Below, piece by piece: positions 17,061 to 25,633 of a stretch of 56,208 nt of DNA. Position 1 is the stretch's first letter, and every line of letters begins with the position of its first letter. The position numbers and the translations under genes are program-made. Origin of the DNA: Cytophagales bacterium (GTDB lineage: Bacteria; Bacteroidota; Bacteroidia; Cytophagales; Bernardetiaceae); NCBI GenBank assembly GCA_013299045.1, contig JAAFJX010000025.1:1-56208 (forward strand), written 5' to 3'. The notes under the pieces were generated by a model, which made no database searches, had not been told where the DNA came from, and worked only from the letters and a program-made list of their open reading frames with translations.

Positions 17061-19289
17061 ATGGAACTAACTACTGTAGAAACCGCCAAAAAGCTCAAAC
17101 TTTTGCCCGAAGAGTTCGCTAAAATCAAAGAAATTTTGGGCAGAACACCTAATTTTACAGAGCTGAGCATTTTTTCTGTTATGTGGTCTGAGCATTGCAG
17201 CTATAAAAACTCTATCGTTTGGCTCAAAACTCTCCCCAAAGACTCACCGCGTATGCTTGTAAAAGCGGGCGAAGAGAATGCTGGTCTTGTGGACATTGGC
17301 GATGGCTTGGCTTGTAGTTTTAAGATTGAATCTCATAATCATCCATCGGCGCTTGAGCCTTATCAGGGCGCTGCAACTGGCGTAGGTGGCATTAACCGCG
17401 ATATTTTCACGATGGGCGCACGCCCCATTGCTTTGCTCAACTCACTTCGTTTTGGTAACCCTGAGCTGGCAAAAACCAAATGGTTGATGAAGGGCGTTGT
17501 AAAAGGCATAGGCGACTACGGTAACTGCTTTGGCATTCCGACGGTAGGCGGTGAGGTTTACTTTGATAATTCATTTAATATCAATCCTTTAGTAAATGCC
17601 TTTTCGGCAGGGATAGTCCGCTCTGACCGCATTGCTAAGGCTACTTCTTATGGCATAGGCAACAAAGTCTTTATAGTTGGCTCTGCAACAGGCAAGGACG
17701 GTATTCACGGCGCTACTTTTGCCTCCGAGGACATTACAGCAGAAAGTGCTTCTAAGCTGCCTGCTGTACAAGTTGGTGACCCTTTCCAAGAAAAACTATT
17801 ACTTGAGGCCACCCTCGAAGCCCTCGCGACCGATGCCATCATCGGCATTCAGGATATGGGCGCTGCTGGTATTATCTGTTCTACCTCCGAAATGAGCGCC
17901 AAAGGTGAGCACGGTATGGAAATTTGGCTGGACAAGGTGCCGTGCCGTCAAGACAATATGCAACCTTTTGAAATACTCCTTTCGGAGTCCCAAGAGCGTA
18001 TGCTATTAGTTGTTAAAAATGGGCGCGAAGATGAAATTATACGTATTTTTGACAAATGGGATTTAAATTGCTCTCAAATTGGTGTAGTTACGGACAGCAA
18101 GCGCTTACTTTTTTATCAGAACAATGAGCTGGTGGCTGATGTGCCCGCAAACGACCTTGTTTTGGGTGGAGGCGCGCCTGTGTATCACCGCGAATATGTA
18201 GAACCTGCCTACTACCAAAACTACAAAAAGTTTAGCATTGCCGCCGTTACAGAGCCTAAAAGTGGTAGCGATTGGTCAAAAATAGCTCATTTTTTGCTCA
18301 AGCACCCAAATATTGCTTCCCGCCAATGGATTTATGAGCAATACGACTCTATGGTAGGTACGGCAAATTGTAGCACCAATGCCCCCTCAGATGCCGCCGT
18401 GGTAAACGTCAAGGGCACAAACAAAAATATTGTTATCACAACAGATTGCAACTCTCGTTATGTACACGCAGACCCCGAACAGGGGTGCGCTATTGCTGTT
18501 GCGGAGGCCGCACGTAATATCGTCTGCTCGGGCGGTATGCCCGTGGCCATCACCAACTGCTTGAACTTTGGAAATCCATATAACAAAGAAGTATATTGGC
18601 AGTTTGTGGGAGCTATCAAAGGCATGAAAAAAGCCTGTGAAAAATTCGGTACGCCCGTTACTGGGGGCAACGTCAGTTTTTATAACCAATCATCGGACGA
18701 AGGGCCTGTTTTCCCAACGCCCACAATCGGTATGCTTGGCCTCATGGAAGGCTTTAAAAACCACACAACGCTCAATTTCAAAAACCCTGGCGATTTAATC
18801 TATATGGTGGGCGCTTCGCAGAATTGCATTGCCTCCTCAGAGTATTTGTACTCTTACAAGGGCATAGCAGCCTCCCCAGCACCTCATTTTGAGCTTGATG
18901 CAGAGTTTGCTATGCAACAAAATTTAGCTGCTTGTATTGAAAACGGTCTTTTGCATTCTGCCCATGATGTATCGGACGGAGGTTTGTTTATTGCCTTGGC
19001 AGAATCTGCTATGGCTGGCTCGGTTGGTTTTAAAGTGAGCAAACAACGTGCTGATATTCGGCATGACGCTTTTTTGTTTGGCGAAGCACAGAGCCGTGTA
19101 TTGGTGTCGGTTAGCCCTGCTCAAAAAGCCAATTTTGAATCATTTATGGCACAAAAGCAGCAAGCAACAGAGTTCCTTGGCGAGGTTACTGCCACCACGC
19201 ACTGGATTTATGAGGAAGAGATACTCTGTAACTTAGAATCCGCTCAAGTATTGTACTATGGCGCACTGCCAGCCTTATTGAATGTTTAA
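17061..19289 (+). CDS. purL: Phosphoribosylformylglycinamidine synthase subunit PurL
   Basis: PurL converts formylglycinamide ribotide to the amidine in purine synthesis, using ATP and ammonia supplied by PurQ. The 742-residue length fits the short PurL that works with separate PurQ and PurS, not the fused enzyme of about 1,300 residues. Motifs seen are MWSEHCSYKNS, ENAGLVDIGDG, FKIESHNHPSA with the active-site His, GAATGVGGINRDIFTMGARP, GNCFGIPTVGGE and, in the second half, GTPVTGGNVSFYNQ and HDVSDGGL. No purQ or purS lies nearby. It appears to be a single-gene unit with its own promoter. Confidence 0.96.
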   Translation: MELTTVETAKKLKLLPEEFAKIKEILGRTPNFTELSIFSVMWSEHCSYKNSIVWLKTLPKDSPRMLVKAGEENAGLVDIGDGLACSFKIESHNHPSALEPYQGAATGVGGINRDIFTMGARPIALLNSLRFGNPELAKTKWLMKGVVKGIGDYGNCFGIPTVGGEVYFDNSFNINPLVNAFSAGIVRSDRIAKATSYGIGNKVFIVGSATGKDGIHGATFASEDITAESASKLPAVQVGDPFQEKLLLEATLEALATDAIIGIQDMGAAGIICSTSEMSAKGEHGMEIWLDKVPCRQDNMQPFEILLSESQERMLLVVKNGREDEIIRIFDKWDLNCSQIGVVTDSKRLLFYQNNELVADVPANDLVLGGGAPVYHREYVEPAYYQNYKKFSIAAVTEPKSGSDWSKIAHFLLKHPNIASRQWIYEQYDSMVGTANCSTNAPSDAAVVNVKGTNKNIVITTDCNSRYVHADPEQGCAIAVAEAARNIVCSGGMPVAITNCLNFGNPYNKEVYWQFVGAIKGMKKACEKFGTPVTGGNVSFYNQSSDEGPVFPTPTIGMLGLMEGFKNHTTLNFKNPGDLIYMVGASQNCIASSEYLYSYKGIAASPAPHFELDAEFAMQQNLAACIENGLLHSAHDVSDGGLFIALAESAMAGSVGFKVSKQRADIRHDAFLFGEAQSRVLVSVSPAQKANFESFMAQKQQATEFLGEVTATTHWIYEEEILCNLESAQVLYYGALPALLNV

Positions 19290-19325
19290 TGTTTCAAGGA
19301 TGATAAATTTTTTGGGGGGTGCTCA

Positions 19326-19514
19326 ATGAGGATACTTGCTTTCATACTGGCCATCAACTTTTGGATAACTAGTTGTTCGTTGAATTATGCTGCTGGCGAG
19401 CTTGTTAAGTTGTATAGGCTAGTGGCGCATTGGCAGCATCACCAAAAAAATGATTCTGAGCTTCGCTTTTGGGCTTCGCTTCGGTGCTACGCACTAAACC
19501 CGCCGCCTCTCTAA
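19326..19514 (+). CDS. Doubtful small lipoprotein-like frame
   Basis: A 62-codon frame begins 37 bases after purL with a hydrophobic start and a possible lipobox (WITSC). Its last third (from about 19468) is read through repeat family C, which also occurs at 50 kb in the opposite orientation. It is more likely a chance frame or a gene cut by the repeat than an intact gene. Confidence 0.2.
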   Translation: MRILAFILAINFWITSCSLNYAAGELVKLYRLVAHWQHHQKNDSELRFWASLRCYALNPPPL

Positions 19515-19766
19515 CGCAAATACAGGCCAATAGACGTACTCAATAACAAAAAAAAGAGATAAAGCGGCAAACCAGCTTGATGCCTAAAAATTGCTTTTGT
19601 CCTATTTTGCCTCAGCCATAGGATAGCCGTATGATAGCCGTATCATAGCCGTATGATAGCCGTAGTTGGCCGTACTTTAAAAGTAAAGCCTCTATCTTAG
19701 AAAAGTACAATTATTCGCTTTCCAAAACTTACATCTCTCAGAGAGGTTAATTAAGAGCTTGTTTTC
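19468..19766 (+). repeat. Dispersed repeat family C, copy 1
   Basis: This block is about 80-90 percent identical by eye to the reverse complement of 49854-50118. Landmarks are GGTGCTACGCACTAAACC, GGCCAATAGACGTACTC, AAGTAAAGCCTCTATC and the end GAGAGGTTAATTAAGAGCTT. It contains four tandem 11-base units of the type ATAGCCGTATS (about 19629-19671), where copy 2 has two. It codes for nothing recognisable, and family A copy 5 follows within a few bases. Confidence 0.75.
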
Positions 19767-19767
19767 A

Positions 19768-19898
19768 GCCTATTTTGTCAAATAACTGGCAAAATCTCAA
19801 GGCTTCTTACGGTCAGCCATGCCTCGCATCAGACAAAAGCGAATGGCTCAAATCTCAGAGGGTGAATCAAAGAAAAAGCCATTCGCTGGTTTAGATGA
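19768..19898 (+). repeat. Repeat family A, copy 5 (internal fragment)
   Basis: It matches 54133-54293 of the full copy (GCCTATTTTGTCAAA, CTGGCAAAA, CATCAGACAAAAGCGAATGG, GCCATTCGCTGGTTTAGATG) but lacks both ends and an internal piece of about 35 bases. It begins where family C ends. Confidence 0.75.
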
Positions 19899-19991
19899 CC
19901 ACGTCAATAAAGCGGAAGCGCTGTCGGAGAAGATTTACTTTTAATATAACCAAAATTTTATCAAAGTCATTTAAGATTTTTAGGCTTAATT

Positions 19992-20023
19992 TTTGCTAAT
20001 TAAATATAAAAATATTAGTTTTG
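19992..20023 (+). promoter_or_regulatory. Promoter of rho
   Basis: TTTG (19992-19995) and TAGTTTTG (20016-20023) are spaced by 20 bases. The transcript would carry a leader of about 195 bases before the rho ATG. The leader has three short perfect hairpins: TCCTAA/TTAGGA near 20041-20065, GCCC/GGGC near 20088-20098, and CGAAAA/TTTTCG near 20108-20123. Confidence 0.6.
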
Positions 20024-20226
20024 TGCGCTGAAGTTATACTTCCTAAAATTAAAAGTGCCTTAGGATAGTGTTTTATTACCTTTTACTAGCCCTCCGGGCG
20101 GCAGCTACGAAAATTTCTTTTCGCACACCCTTTCACTATCTTGTATGTGAATAAGCAGTTGCCCAATCCATCAATCCGTTTCATACCCCTCCAAAGTGTT
20201 CCGTTCATTTTATTGTTTCAATTTCT

Positions 20227-22137
20227 ATGTATAACAAAGAAGACCTCGAAATGCGTTTGCTTTCCGAGCTTAGAAAGATTGCCTCTGACCTCCGTGTCAA
20301 GAACCCGCTTAAATATTCAAAACAAGAACTACTGTATAAAATTTTAGATGCGCAAGCCTCCATGCCAGATGACGAGGCAGAGGTTATTACCGAAGAAGAC
20401 TCTCACGCATCAGATAAATCGCTGAAGTCTGGCACGCCGCTTGTAAACGAGAATCCGCACTCTGAAGTTAAACAAGCACACGCCGAGCTATTTGCCACCC
20501 CTCTGCACAAAAAGATACCACCACGCGATGCAGAAGCCTATAAAAAATTAGAACAGCCCAGCGGAGATAGCAACAACGAAGACAGCAATGACAAGCCCCG
20601 TGTTTTACGCCGCCAGGACTTCAAAGAGCGCGAAAGGCAAAAAGCGCTCAAGCGTAAATTAGAAATGATAGAGGCCAAAGAGCGTGAGCGCCTCAAAAGT
20701 GCGCAAGAGTTGCCAGAAGGTTCTCAAGAAACGGACTCAAAACTGCCCAAAAGCAGCATAGACTTGGAAAATGCGCTCAGCAGCGTACCCCCACCTATGG
20801 AGTATAAAGGCCCTATGTATTCTGGCCACAAAGACAAGCGCGACCTCAGTAAAGATACCGCCAAAGAATTCAACGGTGATATTCCACCTCGTAACAAAGA
20901 GGTATTTGCTCAGCAACATGGCGGCGGCTCGCAGGCCGAACATCAACGCAAAGAATACAAAGAGAACCGTGAGCTTCGAGACCAACGCGAACCCCAGCCT
21001 AAACCCTTCGCGCTGAAAGAATTTGAGGGTTTTATTGAATGTGAAGGTGTTTTAGAGATTATGCAAGACGGTTATGGCTTCTTGCGCTCCTCGGACTACA
21101 ACTATTTGGCCAGCCCAGACGACATTTACGTGTCGCCGTCCCAAATCAAGCTATTTGGCTTAAAAGTAGGCGATACCGTCAAAGGGCACGTGCGCCCTCC
21201 CAAGGAAGGTGAAAAATATTTTGCGCTTCTGCGTGTTGAGCTTGTCAATGGCAAAACAACCGAGCAAATTCGCGACCGTGTACCGTTTGAGTTTTTGACT
21301 CCACTCTTCCCACAAGAACGCCTGAACCTAGGAACCAAAAGCGGTGTTTATTCTACAAGAGTTCTTGACCTTTTTGCGCCAATCGGCAAAGGGCAGCGCG
21401 GTTTGATTGTAGCACAACCTAAAACAGGCAAAACGGTGCTTCTTAAAGAAATCGCAAATGCGATTGCGGCCAATCACCCTGAATGCTATCTTATTGTTTT
21501 GCTAATTGATGAACGCCCCGAAGAAGTTACGGACATGGAGCGCAGCGTTAGAGCCGAGGTCATTTCCTCTACCTTTGATGAACAGGCCGAACGCCACGTC
21601 AAAGTAGCCAGTATGGTTCTGGAAAAGGCCAAACGCATGGTGGAGTGTGGCCATGATGTGGTTATCCTCCTAGACTCCATTACCCGCTTGGCGCGTGCGT
21701 ATAACACAACTGCTCCGTCATCGGGTAAAATCCTCTCTGGTGGTGTGGATTCCAACGCTTTGCATAAACCCAAACGCTTTTTTGGTGCCGCACGTAATCT
21801 TGAAAATGGTGGCTCGCTTACTATTATCGCAACAGCTCTCATTGAAACCGGCTCTAAAATGGACGAGGTTATCTTTGAAGAATTTAAAGGCACTGGGAAC
21901 ATGGAGCTACAACTAGACCGTAAGTTGGCCAATAAACGCGTTTATCCTGCTATTGACATCACGTCGTCGGGCACACGCCGCGAAGACCTGCTCCTAGACC
22001 GCGAAACTATGCAACGCGTATGGATTTTGCGCCGTATGATGGCAGATATGAACTCACTAGAGGCTATGGAGTACCTCATCAAAAACATGGACGGTACACG
22101 CTCAAACGACGAGTTTCTCGCATCAATGGCCAATTAA
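20227..22137 (+). CDS. rho: Transcription termination factor Rho
   Basis: Rho is the hexameric RNA-dependent ATPase that ends transcription. The 636-residue protein is longer than E. coli Rho (419). Residues about 10-45 form the Rho_N helical domain ([16 protein letters not shown]). A charged, probably disordered insertion fills about 50-265. Next come the RNA-binding cold-shock fold ([32 protein letters not shown]) and the RecA-type motor with Walker A in [11 protein letters not shown] (near residue 400), [14 protein letters not shown], Walker [17 protein letters not shown], and [20 protein letters not shown]. The insertion is a known kind of lineage-specific extension. The 195-base leader suggests autoregulation, as in other rho genes, but this is inference. 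Confidence 0.97.
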   Translation: MYNKEDLEMRLLSELRKIASDLRVKNPLKYSKQELLYKILDAQASMPDDEAEVITEEDSHASDKSLKSGTPLVNENPHSEVKQAHAELFATPLHKKIPPRDAEAYKKLEQPSGDSNNEDSNDKPRVLRRQDFKERERQKALKRKLEMIEAKERERLKSAQELPEGSQETDSKLPKSSIDLENALSSVPPPMEYKGPMYSGHKDKRDLSKDTAKEFNGDIPPRNKEVFAQQHGGGSQAEHQRKEYKENRELRDQREPQPKPFALKEFEGFIECEGVLEIMQDGYGFLRSSDYNYLASPDDIYVSPSQIKLFGLKVGDTVKGHVRPPKEGEKYFALLRVELVNGKTTEQIRDRVPFEFLTPLFPQERLNLGTKSGVYSTRVLDLFAPIGKGQRGLIVAQPKTGKTVLLKEIANAIAANHPECYLIVLLIDERPEEVTDMERSVRAEVISSTFDEQAERHVKVASMVLEKAKRMVECGHDVVILLDSITRLARAYNTTAPSSGKILSGGVDSNALHKPKRFFGAARNLENGGSLTIIATALIETGSKMDEVIFEEFKGTGNMELQLDRKLANKRVYPAIDITSSGTRREDLLLDRETMQRVWILRRMMADMNSLEAMEYLIKNMDGTRSNDEFLASMAN

Positions 22138-22145
22138 AACTTTGT

Positions 22146-22185
22146 CATCATTGAGGGGTGAGTTAGCGCTTGCCCCCAAATGATG
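22146..22185 (+). terminator. Hairpin after rho
   Basis: CATCATT (22146-22152) pairs with AATGATG (22179-22185), extended inward by GGGG/CCCC. Only a weak T tract follows, so termination here is likely but not certain. Confidence 0.5.
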
Positions 22186-22235
22186 GCTATTTTAGTCTGC
22201 AAGATAAAAGGAAAGACGGCTTTTCTGGGTGTGTT

Positions 22236-22362
22236 TTTAACAATCATTCTCGCTCAGAAAGTCTCGCCCTCTAGCATTTGAGCCATTCACTCTCGTCTGA
22301 CGCGAAACATGGTAACCTTGATATTTTGCCAGTTTTTTTGGCAAAATAGGCTAAAAACTTAG
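22236..22362 (-). repeat. Repeat family A, copy 6 (diverged fragment)
   Basis: It matches family A landmarks in reverse orientation: AGAAAGTCTCGCCCTCT, ATTTGAGCCATTC, CGTCTGACGCGA, TTTTGCCAGTTTTTTTGGC, AAAATAGGCTAA. In this copy the TTTTGCC/GGCAAAA arm is a perfect hairpin (22325-22347). Both ends are missing. Confidence 0.65.
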
Positions 22363-22601
22363 GCATAATCTGATATTCATGCAAAGCGTATCGTTCGAAT
22401 CGCTTTTTCTTTCTAGAGTAACTCACTGTTATTTTCTTGTGATTGCACATAGCCCCTAAGTGCTAGGCGTGCGCTAGTAGCATGAGGATAAATTTCATGG
22501 ATTGGATTCTTCTTTTTGATATAAAGACCAAGTATTCGGAACTTAGCTTTGCCACCTAAGGTTTCTTTTATGCGTCTTAGCCTCAATTCACAGTTGCCTC
22601 T

Positions 22602-22632
22602 TTTGAAAATAAATATAAAAAAGCTACTTTTG
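22602..22632 (+). promoter_or_regulatory. Promoter of the LpoA-like gene
   Basis: TTTG (22602-22605) and TACTTTTG (22625-22632) are spaced by exactly 19 bases, a full match to the Bacteroidota consensus. Confidence 0.65.
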
Positions 22633-22704
22633 TGCCGTGTAACCAGCAACTAGGCAGCTTAGGCCGTTTTAAGATTTCTTGTCATTTTGTATAATTCTTT
22701 GGTC

Positions 22705-24504
22705 ATGTTTGGCAAAAAAAAATGCTTACGGAGTTTTAAAAAATCAGTTTGGTTTCTTTCTTTGGTGCTTTTGGGGCTAGGCTTACAGCAAGTTCAGGCT
22801 CAGCAGTCTGCTTTTGAAGATGCCAAAAAGCTTTTGGATAAACAGAAATACCGCGAGGCAAAAGAGGACTTTGCAAGACTCCTCAATACAGGTCGTAACC
22901 ATGACTACATGGAATATGCCTATTACTTTGCGGCTTTGAGTGCTTACAAGGCAGGCGACCACTACGAAGCGAGAGAATGGCTTGAAATTTTGATTCAGGA
23001 CTTTTCGGAGTGGCCGCAGAAAGACGAGGCGCTTTATTTACTTGGCTTGCTGCAAATGGACGATGGCCAAACCGAATCAGGTTTGCAGACTTTCAAGCGC
23101 ATTCTTAAACCAGCCATTAAAGAGGACGCACACGCCGTTAAACGCTTGTTTTTACAAGAGCTAGCGCTCAGCAAACTCAAAATGCTTTACGTGGGGTTTG
23201 ACCAAGACAAAGCACTAGGCGAAACCCTTGCGGACAAACTGTATTCTAATGACAATTTGAGTGAAGCAGATAAAAAACTTCTTGGCGACTTAAAGTTTCG
23301 GTTTGTATATACACCCCAAAAAATCCAAGCAGGAACACTTACTACCGACGATGCAATGCTTACAACTGCTGTTATGAAAAAGTCTTACACAGTTGCTTTT
23401 ATGATGCCTTTTTTGCTTTCTGAGCTTAATCCGTCTATTGCTATTCGTAAAAATCAGTTTGTTTATGACTTGTATGAGGGCATGAAGCTAGGCGTAGAAA
23501 AGCTGGCTACCGAAGGCATCACGATTAACTTGGTGGCTTTTGACACTGAAAAAAGCACAGACCGCGTCCGAAAAATTCTGGCAGATACCAAGCTCCGCGA
23601 ATTGGATTTGATTGTAGGCCCAGCATACCAAAGCGAAGCACCGCCCATTGTTGCTTTTGCTAAGCAGAATAACATTCAGATGGTGAACCCGTTTTCTAAA
23701 AGTGTGGACTTACTCACCAACAACACACAGCAGTATTTAATGAGTCCGTCTTTTTATACACAAGGTATAAAAGTTTCCGATTATATGCTAGATGTAGTCA
23801 AAAAGCCCAATGTTTACATTCTTTATGGCTCTTCTAAAGCTGACTCCTCCCTCGCCCATGCCTATAAACAGAACGTTGAACAAAGAGGGGGAAGCGTATC
23901 CGTATTCAAGAGAATAAATAGTTCTGGCCAAAGCTACACACAGGCTCAGAATGCTCTGGCAGACCTCAAACCAGACCCTAAAAAAACACTCAAGCCTAGT
24001 GAATTTACACCTCAGAATATGGGACTTTCACCCTCGTCTAACCCTAACTTACACATCGCTGTTTTTACCGACGACCCTGCCCTTTCCGTCAGCATTATGA
24101 GTGCCTTGCAAACCAAGCGCGTCAATTTACCTTTGGTTATAACGGACGATTGGCTATTTATGGAACAAATGGACTTGAACCAAGTAGAAAACCGCGATAC
24201 CTATATTATTAGTTCACAATATGTTGATAGCCAGAAAGAGTCCGTTTGTAACTTTAACAAAGACTATACGCTCCGCACGAACATAATCCCCTCTTTGTTT
24301 TCGCACTTGGGTTACGAAACCATGCTGTTTTTTGGGCGCAGTCTCTTCAGGTACGGCCGTAACTTCCCCGCTTCTTTTAAGACCAATGGCCTTTTGGAGG
24401 GTACTATGTTAGAAAAGATAGATTTTTCGGCAGGACGAGACAATCAATTTGTCCCTATTATGAAATTTGTAGAAGGTAAGTTAATTGTTATCAATAAACG
24501 CTAG
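22705..24504 (+). CDS. Secreted TPR plus type 1 periplasmic-binding-fold protein (LpoA / ABC-substrate-binding-like)
   Basis: The 599-residue protein starts at the ATG at 22705 (MFGKKKCLRSFKKSVWFLS), giving a basic n-region and a signal peptide ending near QVQA-QQ; an in-frame ATG at 22687 is possible. Residues about 40-200 are TPR-like (AKKLLDKQKYREAKEDFARLL, YYFAALSAYKAGDHYEA, ALYLLGLLQMDDG). The remainder is a Peripla_BP-type I fold: VAFMMPFLLSELN, YEGMKLGVEKLATEGI, DLIVGPAYQSEAPPIV, NIQMVNPFSKSVDLL. The order TPR then PBP-I recalls LpoA, the outer-membrane activator of PBP1A, and LivJ-like proteins. There is no lipobox, so LpoA itself is not proven. The GNAT gene follows 7 bases after its stop. 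Confidence 0.75.
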   Translation: MFGKKKCLRSFKKSVWFLSLVLLGLGLQQVQAQQSAFEDAKKLLDKQKYREAKEDFARLLNTGRNHDYMEYAYYFAALSAYKAGDHYEAREWLEILIQDFSEWPQKDEALYLLGLLQMDDGQTESGLQTFKRILKPAIKEDAHAVKRLFLQELALSKLKMLYVGFDQDKALGETLADKLYSNDNLSEADKKLLGDLKFRFVYTPQKIQAGTLTTDDAMLTTAVMKKSYTVAFMMPFLLSELNPSIAIRKNQFVYDLYEGMKLGVEKLATEGITINLVAFDTEKSTDRVRKILADTKLRELDLIVGPAYQSEAPPIVAFAKQNNIQMVNPFSKSVDLLTNNTQQYLMSPSFYTQGIKVSDYMLDVVKKPNVYILYGSSKADSSLAHAYKQNVEQRGGSVSVFKRINSSGQSYTQAQNALADLKPDPKKTLKPSEFTPQNMGLSPSSNPNLHIAVFTDDPALSVSIMSALQTKRVNLPLVITDDWLFMEQMDLNQVENRDTYIISSQYVDSQKESVCNFNKDYTLRTNIIPSLFSHLGYETMLFFGRSLFRYGRNFPASFKTNGLLEGTMLEKIDFSAGRDNQFVPIMKFVEGKLIVINKR

Positions 24505-24511
24505 ACAAATC

Positions 24512-25006
24512 ATGCGCATCATTGCTGCTTCTGTTTCCCATATTGATTGGATACGTTCTATTGCGCAACGCACATGGCCTCATACTTTTGGGCAGATTCT
24601 CTCGCCAGAGCAAATTGTTTATATGCTAGACCTTATGTATAGCCACGATGCGCTTACATTGCAGATAGTTCAAAAAAAGCATCAATTTGTACTTCTTGAG
24701 CATGAAGCCGTGTTTCATGGATATGCCTCATACGAGCTAAATCATGGGCAGCAGGGCTACACCAAGATACATAAGATATACGTTCTACCTGTTGCGCAAG
24801 GCAAAAAATATGGCCTAACACTCATGCAGCATATAGAGAAGATAGCCAGGGTTCAGCATCAGAAATACCTTGTTCTGAACGTCAATCGCTATAATGCTGC
24901 CGTTAATTTTTATAAACAATATGGTTTTCGTATTATGGGAGAAGAGAACATTGACATAGGACATGGCTATTTGATGGAGGACTATATCATGCAAAAGGAC
25001 ATCTAA
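24512..25006 (+). CDS. GNAT-family N-acetyltransferase
   Basis: A 164-residue acetyltransferase of the GNAT fold, which moves acetyl groups from acetyl-CoA to amines. The start MRIIAASVSHIDWIR at 24512 is preferred to an upstream start at 24485, which would overlap the previous gene. Core motifs: HKIYVLPVAQGKKYGLTLMQHIE (motif A, pyrophosphate loop Q-G-K-x-x-G), YLVLNVNRYNAAVNFYKQYGFRIMGE (motif B). It is co-directional with the LpoA-like gene, 7 bases apart, so probably co-transcribed. The substrate is unknown; spermidine/spermine- or small-molecule-type GNATs look alike at this level. Confidence 0.88.
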   Translation: MRIIAASVSHIDWIRSIAQRTWPHTFGQILSPEQIVYMLDLMYSHDALTLQIVQKKHQFVLLEHEAVFHGYASYELNHGQQGYTKIHKIYVLPVAQGKKYGLTLMQHIEKIARVQHQKYLVLNVNRYNAAVNFYKQYGFRIMGEENIDIGHGYLMEDYIMQKDI

Positions 25007-25021
25007 AAGCAGTAGTTTATT

Positions 25022-25142
25022 AAAACCGTCCTTTCCGCAGAGTTGCGGTGTTTTTGAACGAAATCAAGCTCTTAAATTAACCTTTCTTGAGTCGTCAAAA
25101 AGCCCTTTTTGAGTTTTTTTAGTTCTAATTGCCCTCTTTTAA
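25022..25142 (-). repeat. Dispersed repeat family B, copy 1
   Basis: It matches the reverse complement of 50252-50366: AAACCGTCCTTTCCGCAGAG, TTTTTGAACGAAA, CAAGCTCTTAAATTAACC, GAGTCGTCAAAAAGCCC, TTCTAATTGCCCTCTTTT. It includes a small CCGCA/TGCGG hairpin. It ends 9 bases before the left target duplication of family A copy 2. Confidence 0.75.
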
Positions 25143-25156
25143 GAAACGTCTAAATA

Positions 25157-25618
25157 GCCGTCCCTTAAAAAGTCTGCCAAGAACAAGCACATCAGTTGAT
25201 TTATATGATTTATCTGCTTTGGGAACACCCTCATGATTTTGGGTAGCTTTTTCTTTCTACTTTTTGCCTTGATGCAGAACTGAAGCACGAGCTGAAAGTT
25301 CCGACCGTAGGGCATAGCAAAAAAATCAAGCCACGCAAAAGGCCAATTTAGACGAAAAAACAACCTTTTTTCATCTAAACCAGCGAATGATTTTTTCTTT
25401 GATACACTCTGATACCAAACATGATTGCACAGAAAGTCTCACTCTCTGACATTTGAGCCATTCGCTTTTGTCTGATGCGAGGCATGGCAGCCCGCGAGTA
25501 GTCCTTACAATTTTGCCAGTTATTTGACAAAATAGGCTAAGAACTAAGAGATTTTAAAGATGAAATGTTTGTTTAATTTACTGACAATAAATATCTTATA
25601 TGTTTTTTAAGGGAAGAC
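25157..25618 (-). mobile_element. Repeat family A, copy 2: full-length MITE-like element with 6-bp target duplication
   Basis: The 462-bp element is bounded by inverted ends: GCCGTCCCTTAAAAAGT at the left and AAAAAAGGGAAGAC-type sequence (reverse complement GTCTTCCCTTAAAAA) at the right. Both flanks carry TAAATA (25151-25156 and 25619-25624), as expected of a target duplication. There is no protein-coding frame for a transposase. The interior has several inverted repeats. The right end lies 16 bases from the ftsI stop codon. Confidence 0.75.
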
Positions 25619-25633
25619 TAAATAATGTCTTAT

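Larger units (their letters stand above)
22138..22624. other. Intergenic region between rho and the LpoA-like gene
   Basis: The region contains the rho hairpin and family A copy 6. I see no protein gene. A 78-codon minus frame at 22413-22649 has no recognisable features and runs over the next promoter. Confidence 0.5.

Noticed and set aside
22413-22649. A 78-codon minus-strand frame between rho and the LpoA-like gene
   Set aside because: It crosses the promoter of the next gene and has no recognisable sequence features.
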